A DNA stretch of 64,000 nucleotides from Actinomycetota bacterium (GTDB lineage: Bacteria > Actinomycetota > Actinomycetes > S36-B12 > CAIYMF01), in assembly GCA_026393115.1 (NCBI GenBank), contig JAPLAU010000027.1, positions 1 through 64,000 on the forward strand, given 5' to 3'. The notes under the pieces were generated by a model. That model was not told the origin of the DNA and did not search any database. It saw nothing but the letters and a program-made list of their open reading frames with translations. Below, piece by piece: positions 24,364-33,600 of the stretch (the first letter of the stretch is position 1; each line of letters begins with the position of its first letter). Made by a program: the position numbers and the translations under genes.

Positions 24364-25097
24364 TGGCCGAAGAGACCAACGCCGACGTACGTCGCGCGGT
24401 TGCCGAGTCGATTGTGCTGGCGCGACGTGAGGGGCGACTGTTGTCGCCGGACGCGGGCCGACGACTTCCGGTAGCCGATGCCTACGCCGTACAGGATGTG
24501 GTCGTCGCGCAACTACGCCAAGGCGAGGAAAGGGTCGGCTGGAAGCTGGGCTACACCTCCGATGCGATGCGTCGGCAAATGGGTATCGACGAGCCCAATC
24601 TCGGACCGTTGTTCGAGTCGATGATGCTCAGCAACGACGCTGTTGTTTCCTCCGGCGTGGTGCAGCCGAAGGCTGAACCAGAGATCGCAGCAATCATCGG
24701 ACCCGAAGGCCAGGTGCTCGAATGGCGTGCGGCCATTGAAGTGGTCGACTCGGTGTGGGAGGGGTACGCCTTTGACTGGGCGCTGAATACGGCCGACGGA
24801 TCGTCGGCGGCCTTGGTGGTTCTCGGCGATGTGGTGTCGGCAGACAGTTTGGCCCGTCTCCCGGTGTCGCTGGCTCGCAACGGCAGCATCGTGCAACACG
24901 GATGGAGTCGCAATGCGATGGGTGACCCGGCAGTCGCACTCACGTGGCTGAGTGAGCGGCTCGCCGAGCGAGGCGATCAGTTGCGCGAAGGTGATGTGGT
25001 GATCACTGGTGGTCTCACTGCTGCCGTGGCGTTCGAACCTGGCGACGTGATTGAAGCGGCCGTCGGGAACGCGTCGGTGCGCGTGTCACGCAGTTAG
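24363..25097 (+). CDS. 2-keto-4-pentenoate hydratase / 4-oxalocrotonate decarboxylase-like protein
   Basis: A 244-residue protein of the fumarylacetoacetate-hydrolase superfamily, MhpD/hydratase branch. Recognisable blocks are VGWKLGYTSDAM, the metal-binding PKAEPEIAAIIG (two Glu), ALNTADGSSAALVVLGD and the C-terminal GDVVITGGLTAAVAFEPGD. Family members hydrate 2-hydroxypentadienoate or decarboxylate oxalocrotonate in aromatic meta-cleavage pathways. The start overlaps the oxidoreductase stop (TAATG). No ring-cleaving dioxygenase is nearby, so the substrate is open. Confidence 0.82.
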   Translation: MAEETNADVRRAVAESIVLARREGRLLSPDAGRRLPVADAYAVQDVVVAQLRQGEERVGWKLGYTSDAMRRQMGIDEPNLGPLFESMMLSNDAVVSSGVVQPKAEPEIAAIIGPEGQVLEWRAAIEVVDSVWEGYAFDWALNTADGSSAALVVLGDVVSADSLARLPVSLARNGSIVQHGWSRNAMGDPAVALTWLSERLAERGDQLREGDVVITGGLTAAVAFEPGDVIEAAVGNASVRVSRS

Positions 25098-25131
25098 CCC
25101 GCGTGGCGCAGCGATTCCTCAATCACGATTC

Positions 25132-25155
25132 GGTTCAGGGTCAGGTTCAGGGTCA
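25132..25155. repeat. 12-bp tandem duplication
   Basis: GGTTCAGGGTCA occurs twice head to tail between the convergent hydratase and hydrolase genes. No other structure is seen in this 72-base gap. Confidence 0.7.
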
Positions 25156-25169
25156 AGCGCAGTGCGCCC

Positions 25170-27191
25170 CTAGAGAGGCTGCAACCCCGCCTCGATGATG
25201 GAGTGCAACTCGGCCTCGTCGACCGGGTGGCCCACATACGTCGATGCCTTCTCGAGTGCTTTCGCTGTCGCGGCATCCTGCTCGTGACCGGGCTTGGCGA
25301 GGGCCGACGTCCAGTCACGGTGCAGTTCCCATGCCAGCTCACGCTTTTGAAGAGCGATCCACATACTGTCGCGCTGCTCATCGGTCATGGGCAGACGCCA
25401 CGTCTCGCTGATCGCCTTGGGTAGCACGTGTCGATAATCGTGGCCACCTTCAGCAAAGACGCCCGGTGTCGGTACCAGCGCGTTCTGCATGTCGAAGAAC
25501 GTGGTGAGGTACGTCATGCCCGGCAGCCAACGCGTGCCGTGTGGTGAGCCGAACGGGCGCTTGTCGTCGGGGCCCAGCCAGTCGGGCCGACGCCAGGCAA
25601 GTTTCGGCCCGAACTTCGGAATCGGGTCGTCACCGTTCATCAACAACAGGAAGCGCACATTCTCGCGCTCGCTGTCAGGTAGCGCCCGCCAGTCGATGAG
25701 GTGACGGGGGAGGTAGACCTCACCGGGCCCGACTTCGGGTGCCTCAGCGACCGTGCGCGAGCCCCACAACTGGCGACGCCACATGGTGGCGTCAGGCGTT
25801 CCGATCCAGAGTGCCCCGTCGAGTCCGGTTCCGGCGAGTCCGAGAATCCCGGTGTCGCGGAACATCTCTTCGCTCACCTGCGATCCGAGACTCTCGCCGA
25901 ACAGGTAGAACTTCGGACGCTTGTCGACGGGCATGGCAAGAAGTCGCTCGACGATTCCGTGCATCACCATCTGGGTTTGAGCGGTACCGCTCGGTACGTC
26001 GCCGAGTGAGAGAGCGGAGGGAAGCACCGAGTACTGAATGCAGGCCGACGCGCAGTCTCCGCCGGTGAGGTACTCGAGGGATTCGGTGGCCACGTAGTTG
26101 ACGTAGCCCGATCCGGTGGCCGAGAACAATGCGAATACTGAGCGCTCGAGAGCGTGGGTGCGGTCGATTTCGGCGAGCAGGATGTCGGCACGCTCAGTTT
26201 CGGCTGAAGCCAAATCGAGGGAGGCATAGACGCGAATGGGCTGCAGTGCCCCGGTGGTTCCCATCACCGAGTCAATCGTGGCGGGCGGCAGGGCCATGCT
26301 GAGCCAGCGTGCGCCTTCGCGGGTCATCTTGGTCCAGGGAAGTCCGGATGCGGGCGATCCGGAAATCTCTGGGGCCTGCGGCTGGGCTGAGTGGCCGGGC
26401 TCAATGGAGGCGCCGCCTTTGCTCAGCATTCCGGAGGCCTGCGAGATCGCGAGCCATCCGAAGGCGAAAGTGGCAGCAGCCGCCGAGAGACGGCCCAGCA
26501 TGCGGTGGTCTGCCGCCTCGCCGCCGACAACAAGGGCTGCACCACTGCTCATGGTGCCGGTGAGCCACGATTCGCCACGGGCCAGGCCGTAGGTGAACAC
26601 GGCCACGCCGGCAGCGATTCCGGCAGCCTGCACCGGTGATACTTCGCGCACGGTGTCTTCAAGGAAGTACTCGTCGCCGCTCTTGATGGCACCGGGAAGC
26701 GCCGTTTCGACCAGCGATCCGGGGCGCGCATTCCACGGCTTGGTGCTGGCCCACGAAGCGACTCCGACGAGCACTGATGCGGCGATCGTGGTGCGGCTGA
26801 CAGCGGTGGGCCGAATGTAGCTCGAGATACCCGATCCGATGCTGGCGAGGGCAACGGCTGCGCTGGTTTCAGCGGCAAGCCGAGCGACGGCGCGCTTGTC
26901 GCTCTCGTGTTCGCGCCAGCGCAGAGCGTACGCGGCGCCGACACCGGCCACGCCGACTGCGGCTGCCACAGCGAGCCGCGCAGGTGTGGTGGCCTGGTTA
27001 TTGCGGCTAAATCGAGTCGCAATCGAATCGATCACCGAATCGCCAGCGCTGAATAGTCCGTAGGCCGATGCCGCTGTGGCCCCGGTGATGATGGCCTGAT
27101 CGGTTGATCGGCGGGTCAGCAAATTGGGCTGGAATGATCGAGCGGTCGCGAACGCCGCACCAATGAGTCCTGTGCCTGCACCATGGTCCAT
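25170..27191 (-). CDS. Integral membrane alpha/beta-hydrolase (abhydrolase_9 family)
   Basis: A 673-residue protein. The N-terminal third (1-260) has about six hydrophobic helices. The C-terminal half is a hydrolase domain with nucleophile motif GESLGSQ (Ser434), acidic segment NGDDPIPKFG, and likely catalytic His in EGGHDYRHVLP. This two-part architecture matches the actinobacterial abhydrolase_9 N- and C-domain family, of unknown substrate, presumed to be a lipid esterase or acyltransferase in the envelope. It is transcribed alone, divergent from the VOC gene across 59 bases. Confidence 0.82.
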   Translation of the reverse strand: MDHGAGTGLIGAAFATARSFQPNLLTRRSTDQAIITGATAASAYGLFSAGDSVIDSIATRFSRNNQATTPARLAVAAAVGVAGVGAAYALRWREHESDKRAVARLAAETSAAVALASIGSGISSYIRPTAVSRTTIAASVLVGVASWASTKPWNARPGSLVETALPGAIKSGDEYFLEDTVREVSPVQAAGIAAGVAVFTYGLARGESWLTGTMSSGAALVVGGEAADHRMLGRLSAAAATFAFGWLAISQASGMLSKGGASIEPGHSAQPQAPEISGSPASGLPWTKMTREGARWLSMALPPATIDSVMGTTGALQPIRVYASLDLASAETERADILLAEIDRTHALERSVFALFSATGSGYVNYVATESLEYLTGGDCASACIQYSVLPSALSLGDVPSGTAQTQMVMHGIVERLLAMPVDKRPKFYLFGESLGSQVSEEMFRDTGILGLAGTGLDGALWIGTPDATMWRRQLWGSRTVAEAPEVGPGEVYLPRHLIDWRALPDSERENVRFLLLMNGDDPIPKFGPKLAWRRPDWLGPDDKRPFGSPHGTRWLPGMTYLTTFFDMQNALVPTPGVFAEGGHDYRHVLPKAISETWRLPMTDEQRDSMWIALQKRELAWELHRDWTSALAKPGHEQDAATAKALEKASTYVGHPVDEAELHSIIEAGLQPL

Positions 27192-27250
27192 GCGGGCTAG
27201 AGTAGCCCGCCGAACCGTCGGGCGGATGCAGCCGGTCTTATTCTTTCCGG

Positions 27251-27727
27251 ATGTCTATCTCTGGAATCACCACCTGCCTCTGGTTCGATCAGGAAGCCGC
27301 AGAAGCGGCGGAGTTCTATGTGTCGACCTTCCCCGATACGCGGATCACCTCGACTTCCTATTACCCCACCGATGCGCAGCACCCCGCTGGCACGGTGTTG
27401 ACGGTGGAGTTCGAACTATTCGGGCAGCCCTTTCTGGCACTCAACGCCGGCCCGCAATTTCCGCACTCGCCGGCAGTGAGTTTTCAGATCTTCTGCGACA
27501 CGCAAGAGGAGGTCGACCGACTCTGGAATGCCATGGTCGGCGGCGGTGGCGAGGAGAGTCGGTGTGGTTGGTGTTCTGACCGTTTCGGAATCAGTTGGCA
27601 GATCATCCCTCGGCGACTCGGTGAGTTGCTGTCGAGTTCCGAGCCTGATGTCGCCCGACGTGCGACCGAATCGATGATGACGATGGGAAAGATCGATATC
27701 GCAGCACTCGAGGCTGCGGTGAGTTAA
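27251..27727 (+). CDS. VOC-superfamily protein (PhnB-like)
   Basis: A 158-residue member of the glyoxalase/vicinal-oxygen-chelate fold, PhnB/3-demethylubiquinone-methyltransferase-like group. Visible features are TTCLWFDQEAAEAAEFYVS, GQPFLALNAGPQF and a C-terminal DRFGISWQIIPRRL. Proteins of this group are small dimers of unknown substrate. The last four bases overlap the stop region of the convergent YbaK gene. Confidence 0.85.
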   Translation: MSISGITTCLWFDQEAAEAAEFYVSTFPDTRITSTSYYPTDAQHPAGTVLTVEFELFGQPFLALNAGPQFPHSPAVSFQIFCDTQEEVDRLWNAMVGGGGEESRCGWCSDRFGISWQIIPRRLGELLSSSEPDVARRATESMMTMGKIDIAALEAAVS

Positions 27728-28263
27728 TCGCCGACGATCGCCGGAGTGCCTGCGGTAAGGCGCACGAGTTCGTCATAGGTCGTCGGAAAGACGCAGTGGG
27801 GATGGCCGGCAGCGGCCCACACCACGTCGTACTGCGCGAGCGCGCGGTCAACGAGCACCGTGAGCGGCTCGGGTGCGGTGATCGCGTGGGCGCCGTTGGG
27901 TGACTCAGCCAACCAGCCGACTGGACTCACTCCACCGATGGCAAAACCCGACCATCGACGCACGAAGTCGGCATCGGCGCGCAACAGCTTCCGAACACCG
28001 AGAAGCGCTGCGACCACGGTGGTGTCGACGCGATGGGCGCCGGAGGTGACGACGAGAAGTGGCTGGGGAGTGGCGTCTTCCTCAACGGGGGGAAGGCCAA
28101 ACACAATGGAACTGGCGATCTGGCCGACCTCAATTCCCAATCCGGCGGCAGCTTCGGCGGCGGTGCGGGCGCTGTCGTCGAGTGCGTGTATCTGGCCGGT
28201 CACGCCGGCGGCAAGGAGAACTTCGCGCACGCGCGCGACGGATGGGTGATCGAGTGAAGTCAC
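27724..28263 (-). CDS. YbaK/EbsC-family protein (aminoacyl-tRNA deacylase-like)
   Basis: A 179-residue protein with the YbaK fold: EVGQIASSIVFGLP, VVTSGAHRVDTT with the family Gly/His, RKLLRADADFVRRWSGFAIGGVSPVGW, and CVFPTTYDELVRLT. Relatives hydrolyse mischarged tRNA (for example Cys-tRNAPro). The catalytic Lys equivalent of Haemophilus YbaK (IVKSLLF context) appears as Ser in IASSIVF, so activity may differ or be absent. The GTG start at 28263 matches the homologous N-terminus. Confidence 0.82.
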   Translation of the reverse strand: MTSLDHPSVARVREVLLAAGVTGQIHALDDSARTAAEAAAGLGIEVGQIASSIVFGLPPVEEDATPQPLLVVTSGAHRVDTTVVAALLGVRKLLRADADFVRRWSGFAIGGVSPVGWLAESPNGAHAITAPEPLTVLVDRALAQYDVVWAAAGHPHCVFPTTYDELVRLTAGTPAIVGD

Positions 28264-28344
28264 GCCGTCACGATAGTCGGGGCGTCGTGGGCGCTTCCGG
28301 TGAGTACGGCAGTAAGGTCCGGGCATGACCCGCGGACGGCGACC

Positions 28345-29427
28345 ATGAGTACGGCTAAAGAGCACCTGAGACACGTTCTGGTGGGGTCGGGTGGCGTGGT
28401 TCGAGACAGCATCGCTCTCGACCGGAGCAAGGTGCTGATCTGGCAGGCCGTGTATCGGGCCGCGGTGGTGACGGTGCTCATCGTGGTGGCCATTGCACTC
28501 GGCGCCCCACACGACGCGCTAGCGCTGGGCGCTGGCTCACTTTTCGTGGCGCTTGCCGGCGAGTTTCAGCGCATTGGCCGACGGTGGCGGCTGATGTTGT
28601 GGACCCTGCTGTGGATCACCGTCGGTACCTACCTCGGCGGCATCGTTTCCGACAATCTGGTGCTCCGAGTCGTTGTGTCGGCTGTCGTTGCGTTGATCTG
28701 TGGTTTTGTCGTGGCCGCGGGGCCGGGTGCTGGAATCGCCGGGCTGCTTACGTTGGTGCTGTTCACGGTGTTTGGAGGAATTCCGTCCAACCCGGTGAGT
28801 GATCTGCATACGGCGCTGCTCGTGGCGCTGGGTGGTCTGGTGCAGTTCGTCGCGATTGTGGTTCCGGTGCTCGTGCGTCGGCCGGGGGCTGTGTTCGACG
28901 GGGGTGAGCAGCCGGTTGCATTACTCACCCGGTTGCGCTCGCACCTGAGTGTCAATGACCTGATGATGCGACACGGTTTTCGACTAGCGGTGGCGATCTC
29001 GATCGCGACGGTGGTGGCAAGTGCTGGGTCGCGCCCCAATCAGTACTGGATTCCGATGACAGTGGCTTGGATGACCCGGCCAGATGCGGGGGGAACGGTC
29101 ACTCGGGTGGTGGGTCGCATCATCGGAACCGTCGGGGGAGTGCTGGTGGCGCTCGTGCTGATCGACGTGTTGGGGATGCGCCCCAACGGCTACCTGCTGG
29201 CGCTGATTGCGGGTGCAGGGGCCTTGCTGGCTCTCATCTTCATCTGGGCCGAGTACCCCCTTGCAGTGGTAGGAGTGACACTGTTCGTGATTGCCCTGCT
29301 CACCTTGCTGGGCGAGTCGGCGGATCAATCCGCTGGACTGCGGGTGGTCGACACCCTGATTGCCGGTGTGATCACGGTGGCGTGTTCGTTCCTGTGGCGG
29401 CCGTCGGCGATCGCTGCGACGACCTAA
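28345..29427 (+). CDS. FUSC-family membrane protein (aromatic acid exporter / fusaric acid resistance-like)
   Basis: A 360-residue protein of two similar membrane blocks: helices at about 25-130 and again at 210-340, with the conserved RPNQYWIPMTVAWMTRPD in the second block, characteristic of the FUSC domain. Family members export aromatic carboxylic acids or fusaric acid. ATG 28345 is chosen; GTG 28300 is in frame as an alternative. It overlaps nothing and is followed by the SOS regulatory region. Confidence 0.82.
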   Translation: MSTAKEHLRHVLVGSGGVVRDSIALDRSKVLIWQAVYRAAVVTVLIVVAIALGAPHDALALGAGSLFVALAGEFQRIGRRWRLMLWTLLWITVGTYLGGIVSDNLVLRVVVSAVVALICGFVVAAGPGAGIAGLLTLVLFTVFGGIPSNPVSDLHTALLVALGGLVQFVAIVVPVLVRRPGAVFDGGEQPVALLTRLRSHLSVNDLMMRHGFRLAVAISIATVVASAGSRPNQYWIPMTVAWMTRPDAGGTVTRVVGRIIGTVGGVLVALVLIDVLGMRPNGYLLALIAGAGALLALIFIWAEYPLAVVGVTLFVIALLTLLGESADQSAGLRVVDTLIAGVITVACSFLWRPSAIAATT

Positions 29428-29492
29428 GGTTCGTCTTTCTCGCTGATTCCGCCCTGATTTCCTCGCTTTGCCGACCCATTCGACATGGGGTC
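29428..29492. other. Intergenic spacer before the SOS promoter
   Basis: The 65 bases after the FUSC gene hold no gene or clear terminator. The rest of the 378-base gap up to 29805 contains the promoter, LexA box and a leader of about 250 bases described separately. Confidence 0.5.
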
Positions 29493-29523
29493 TTGACGCA
29501 TTGTCGGGGGGAGGGGGTACTGT
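29493..29523 (+). promoter_or_regulatory. Candidate promoter of the SOS mutagenesis operon
   Basis: TTGACG at 29493-29498 and TACTGT at 29518-29523 are separated by 19 bases, slightly longer than optimal. A start site would fall about seven bases further, within the LexA palindrome, which fits repression by steric block. Confidence 0.5.
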
Positions 29524-29556
29524 GCAGTTATTCGAACACGTGTTCGAATAACTGCA
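29523..29556. promoter_or_regulatory. LexA (SOS) box inside a 34-bp perfect palindrome
   Basis: Positions 29523-29556 read identically on both strands. The centre, 29532-29547, is TCGAAC-ACGT-GTTCGA, an exact match to the actinobacterial LexA consensus TCGAAC-N4-GTTCGA. Further TTCGA half-sites follow at 29558, 29573 and 29586; the last two form TCGAAC-N5-GTTCGA, one base off consensus spacing. The operon it fronts encodes DNA-damage polymerases, as expected for an SOS box. Confidence 0.92.
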
Positions 29557-29805
29557 GTTCGAGCGACACATGTTCGAACGGCAGGTTCGAAACGGTATCT
29601 GACGGATATCGCTCTACTGCCGAGATTCTCGCCGGAGTCGTGGCAGTACCTAGAGCACTGTCGCTGCGCTGATGGACCTCGACCCCCATCAGATCCCATC
29701 GCGGAGACAGCCGGTCGGGGCGGTGGCACTTGGGGAAGGGCCTCGCCTCGACCGGAGCTTAAAGGAATTTCCTGTCTGAACTTTCACGTAGCGCAAGGAG
29801 TAGCG

Positions 29806-30117
29806 GTGAGTCGTCGGTATCTCGAACCCGTGCAGGTGCGCACCTGCACGTCCGAGTCCGATAGCGAGCCCACTACGGAGTTCGATGCGCAAGCACGTCC
29901 ACGCGATTTCCTCTGGCGTGGGCGACGGTACGTCGTCCGCACGGTCGTGGCGCACTGGATTGAAGGCGGTTCGTGGTGGCGTCGGCCTGAGCGCTCGGGC
30001 GAGCGACAACTGTGGCGAGTGGAGGCCGAGTGTCATCGGTCAACTGCTCTCGGCGTCTACGACCTCAGTTGCGATCCCATGGTCAGCCAGTGGCACCTCG
30101 TGCGTGCTCTCGACTGA
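29806..30117 (+). CDS. DUF6504-family protein, first gene of the SOS operon
   Basis: A 103-residue soluble basic protein. The blocks RRYLEPVQVR, PRDFLWRGRRYVVRTVVAHWIEGGSWW and QLWRVEAE are those of the DUF6504 family, which in Actinobacteria is repeatedly found next to dnaE2-type polymerases. The GTG start at 29806 follows AAGGAG by five bases. The leader is about 250 bases. Function unknown; the conserved Trp/Arg-rich surface would suit nucleic-acid or polymerase binding, which is speculation. Confidence 0.8.
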   Translation: MSRRYLEPVQVRTCTSESDSEPTTEFDAQARPRDFLWRGRRYVVRTVVAHWIEGGSWWRRPERSGERQLWRVEAECHRSTALGVYDLSCDPMVSQWHLVRALD

Positions 30118-30127
30118 CTCGTTCGCC

Positions 30128-30225
30128 CTGGCTCATTGAACTGGCTCATTGCCCTAGCTCATTGAACTGGCTCATGGCAACTCGCTCATTGAATTCAACT
30201 GGCAACTCAACTGGCAACTCAACTG
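30128..30225. repeat. Two short tandem repeat families in the SOS operon spacer
   Basis: GGCTCATTG and near copies recur five times with a period of about 13-15 bases (30129-30190), followed by CAACTGG/CAACTC units of 12 bases repeated two and a half times (30196-30225). It lies between DUF6504 and the HEPN gene and has no ribosome-binding site until 30263. No hairpin-spacer pattern of a CRISPR is seen. Confidence 0.75.
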
Positions 30226-30275
30226 GTCTGGCTTACCTCGGCGACGCGGTAAGCCACGAAAGAAAGGAGACGACG

Positions 30276-30689
30276 ATGTCCGTTGCTCTTGATGCACCTC
30301 CCATTGCTTCCGCTGCCCGCGACTTACTCGCACTCGCAGCGCGTGGGCTGACCGACTCGGCTCATGCTCTCGATCCCTCGGCTCGCTACGCCGCCGCTCA
30401 TCTGGCAGCACTGCGTGCTGCTGCCGCAGTACTCGCAGCGCGTGCGCGTCCTGCAGCGCGGCGTCGGGTGCGCAGCGTGTGGGTCCTGCTTCCAGGAGTT
30501 GCCCCTCAACTGCAGGAGTGGGCCGTCTTCTTCGCTGGGGGAGCGGCCAAGCGTGCTGCGGCCGAGGCGGGCATTCCTCATGTGGTGACTGAACGCGAAG
30601 CTGACGATCTGCTGCGTGACGCTGAGCGTTTCGTCATTGTGGTTGCTGACTTGCTGGGTCTTCCCGTACAGCAAGGCATTCCTGGTTGA
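30276..30689 (+). CDS. SAV_6107-type HEPN-domain protein
   Basis: A 137-residue all-alpha protein. The region PSARYAAAHLAALRAAAAVL is strongly typical of the SAV_6107 HEPN family and contains R37-x4-H42, a spacing compatible with the HEPN RNase motif. A C-terminal block, WAVFFAGGAAKRAAAEAG then READDLLRDAERFV, follows. AAAGGAG at 30263-30269 sets the start at ATG 30276. It lies six bases before dnaE2. HEPN proteins include RNases of toxin systems and nucleic-acid-binding scaffolds; the role in the SOS operon is unknown. Confidence 0.8.
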   Translation: MSVALDAPPIASAARDLLALAARGLTDSAHALDPSARYAAAHLAALRAAAAVLAARARPAARRRVRSVWVLLPGVAPQLQEWAVFFAGGAAKRAAAEAGIPHVVTEREADDLLRDAERFVIVVADLLGLPVQQGIPG

Positions 30690-30695
30690 TCTGTG

Positions 30696-33600
30696 ATGAC
30701 TACCGACCCATTCGTGCATCTGCACGTCGCCTCCGGTCACTCGATGCGCCACGGCGCTTCGAGTCCATCGGTGCTGGTGGCGCGCGCCGCTGAACTGGGT
30801 CAGACCGCGCTAGCGCTCACCGATCGCGACACTCTCGGTGGTGCTGTGCAGTTTCTCTTGGCATGTCGTGAAGCGGGCATCAGACCGCTACTCGGAGTCG
30901 ATCTGGCGGTTATGGCGGTGGCGAATTCCAAGGCTTCCACGAAACTCGACACAGTGGCACGTCGCCGATCACCGGTGCGTGGTGGTTCTGACGTTGATCC
31001 ACGGCATCCACGGGTAGTGCTGCTTGCACGGGGTGCACGTGGATGGGCGGCGTTGTGTCGCATCGTGTCCGTGGCGCATCAAGCTGATCCACCAGTGCTC
31101 ACGCTCGACCACATCGCTGCGGTACTCGATCGGCATGCCCTCGACGGATCGCTCACGGTGCTGCTCGGCGCAGAGTCCGAAGTAGCGCGTGCGATTCGGG
31201 CTCGGAGACCAGATAGTGCAGCAGCGGCACTGCGTCCGTGGTGTGAAGTGTTCGGATCCGAGGTCAGACTCGAAGTGGTGTCGCATCGTGCACGTGATTC
31301 GTCACTGACGGTCTCCGACCTTGAGGGTGCGGTAAGTCGAGGGCTTCCGCTGTCGACGGCTGCGGCCGCGCGGGTACTCGGATTCGCTCGTGAGCATCAG
31401 GTGGGCGCGGTGCTCACGAACGCGGTTCGTCATGTCGATCCGCAATCCGCGCGAGTAGTCGATCTACTTGACGCAGTACGTCGGCTCGTTCCACTTGACT
31501 CGCGGCACCTTGATCGCGCCAATGCTGAAGGACACCTGAAGTCCGGCCCCGCCATGGCGCGTATCGCAGAGGAAGTCTGTGCGTCTGCGGGTTTGGATTC
31601 ACCTGAGGTGGCGCGGCTGCTGTCCGATACTCGTGAGTTGGCGCAGCGGTGCATTCTCGATCCCGTGACCGATGTGGGTCTGGGTGATCTGCATGTTCCC
31701 GAACTTGATGTGCTGCTCGATCCATCGTCAGTGCAGCGTGGAGTACCGGCTCGACACAGCGAGCGGCGACGCGATCCGGCGCACGTAGCCGCCGAGGCGG
31801 TGCGGGCCGATGAGGTGCTGCGTGCCCGCTGCGAGCAAGGACTTGCACGTCGCGGTTACGACCACGGACCGTTGCGGCGTGAGGCACGTCAGCGCCTTGA
31901 TGACGAACTCGATGTTTTCGCCACTCTCGGATTCGCCGGCTACGTGCTCACTGTGGCCGAGGTCGTCGACCTCATCGTGGCGCGCGGAATCCGAGTGGCT
32001 GCTCGCGGATCGGGTGCGGGCAGTTTCGTCGCACACCTGCTCGGTATTTCAGGAGTTGATCCACTCGAACATGGGCTCTTGATGGAGCGGTTCTGCTCGA
32101 CCCTGCGTCGCAGTTCGCCCGATATCGACATCGATGTTGAAAGTGCGCGACGTCCGGAAATCTATGAGGCGATTCTCGAGCGATTCGGAACTGATCGAGT
32201 GGCGTGTGTCGCGATGTACGACACGTATCGCGTGCGTCACGCGGTGCGCGATGTCGGTGCGGCTCTCGGAATGCCGCCTAGTGAGGTTGATGCCTTCGCT
32301 AAAGCCTTCCCGCATGTGCGTGCACGACAGGCGCGCGCGGCCCTTGCTGATCTCCCTGAATTGCGTCGATCGGGATTCGGGCGATTGGCCGCCCAGGGGC
32401 GACTCGACGGGTTCCTTGATTTGGTCGAAGCACTTGACGGTCTGCCCCGACATATTGCATTGCATCCCTGCGGAGTGCTGCTCTCTGATGCATCGCTACT
32501 CGATCGCACTCCGGTGCAGGCAAGCGCGGCGGGCTTTCCAATGAGTCCCTTCGACAAAGACGATGTTGAGGAGTTGGGTTTTCTTAAACTCGATGTGTTG
32601 GGTCTGCGCATGCAGTCGGCAATGGCGCACGCAATCGATGAAGTGGCGCGTGTTGACGGTGCTGCTGTGGTGGGCACCGGGGGAGCCACCCTGCTACCTG
32701 ATGGCCGCATCGATCTTGATGCGCTCCCGCGCGATGACGACGCCACCTTTGAGTTGATCCGATCCACTCGAACCCTCGGTTGTTTTCAGATTGAGTCGCC
32801 GGGGCAGCGTGAACTTCTCGGTAAGTTCGCTCCCGAAACCTTCGGCGATCTGATCATCGATATCTCGCTCTTCCGCCCGGGGCCGGTCAAGAGCGACATG
32901 GTCACGCCATTCCTGCACGCTCGTCAAGGTTGGTCGATGCCCACCTACCTGCACGACGATCTCAAGCCCGTGCTCGCTGAAACCCGCGGTGTGGTGGTGT
33001 TTCACGAGCAAGTGATGCACATCGTGTCGATTACCACGGGCTGCACGCTGGCCGAAGCCGACGACGTGCGGCGACGTATGGGATCACCAGAGGGGCAGTC
33101 CGCGGCGCGCGATTGGTACTACCCGGCAGCACTTGCTCGCGGCTATACCCTGCCCACAGTGGAGGCCTTCTGGGATGTACTCGCAGCTTTCGCTTCCTTT
33201 GGTTTCTGCAAAGCGCATGCGGCCGCTTTCGCCTTACCTACGTATCAATCGGCGTGGCTCAAGGCGCACCATCCGGCGGCATTTCTTGCCGGGGTACTCA
33301 CTCACGACCCGGGTATGTATCCCAAACGACTCATTCTCGACGATGCTCGACATTGCGGTGTTGAAATACTTGGTCTCGACGTCAATCGCAGCGATGCCGA
33401 GTATCACGTTGAGCGCATTGGTGAGGCGAGTGATGACGCAACGTACGGCATTCGACTTGCCCTGAATGAGGTGCGCGGTATCAGCGACGATGAAGTCGAA
33501 CGCATTGTCGCGGGCCAGCCGTATGCGTCACTTGCTGACTTTTGGCACCGTGCCGGTGTGTCACGCCCGGTGGCCGAGCGTCTGGTAGTCATCGGCGCTT

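Noticed and set aside
30128-30225. Possible CRISPR array
   Set aside because: Repeats are only 9-13 bases, nearly contiguous, without unique spacers of regular length, and no cas gene is present.
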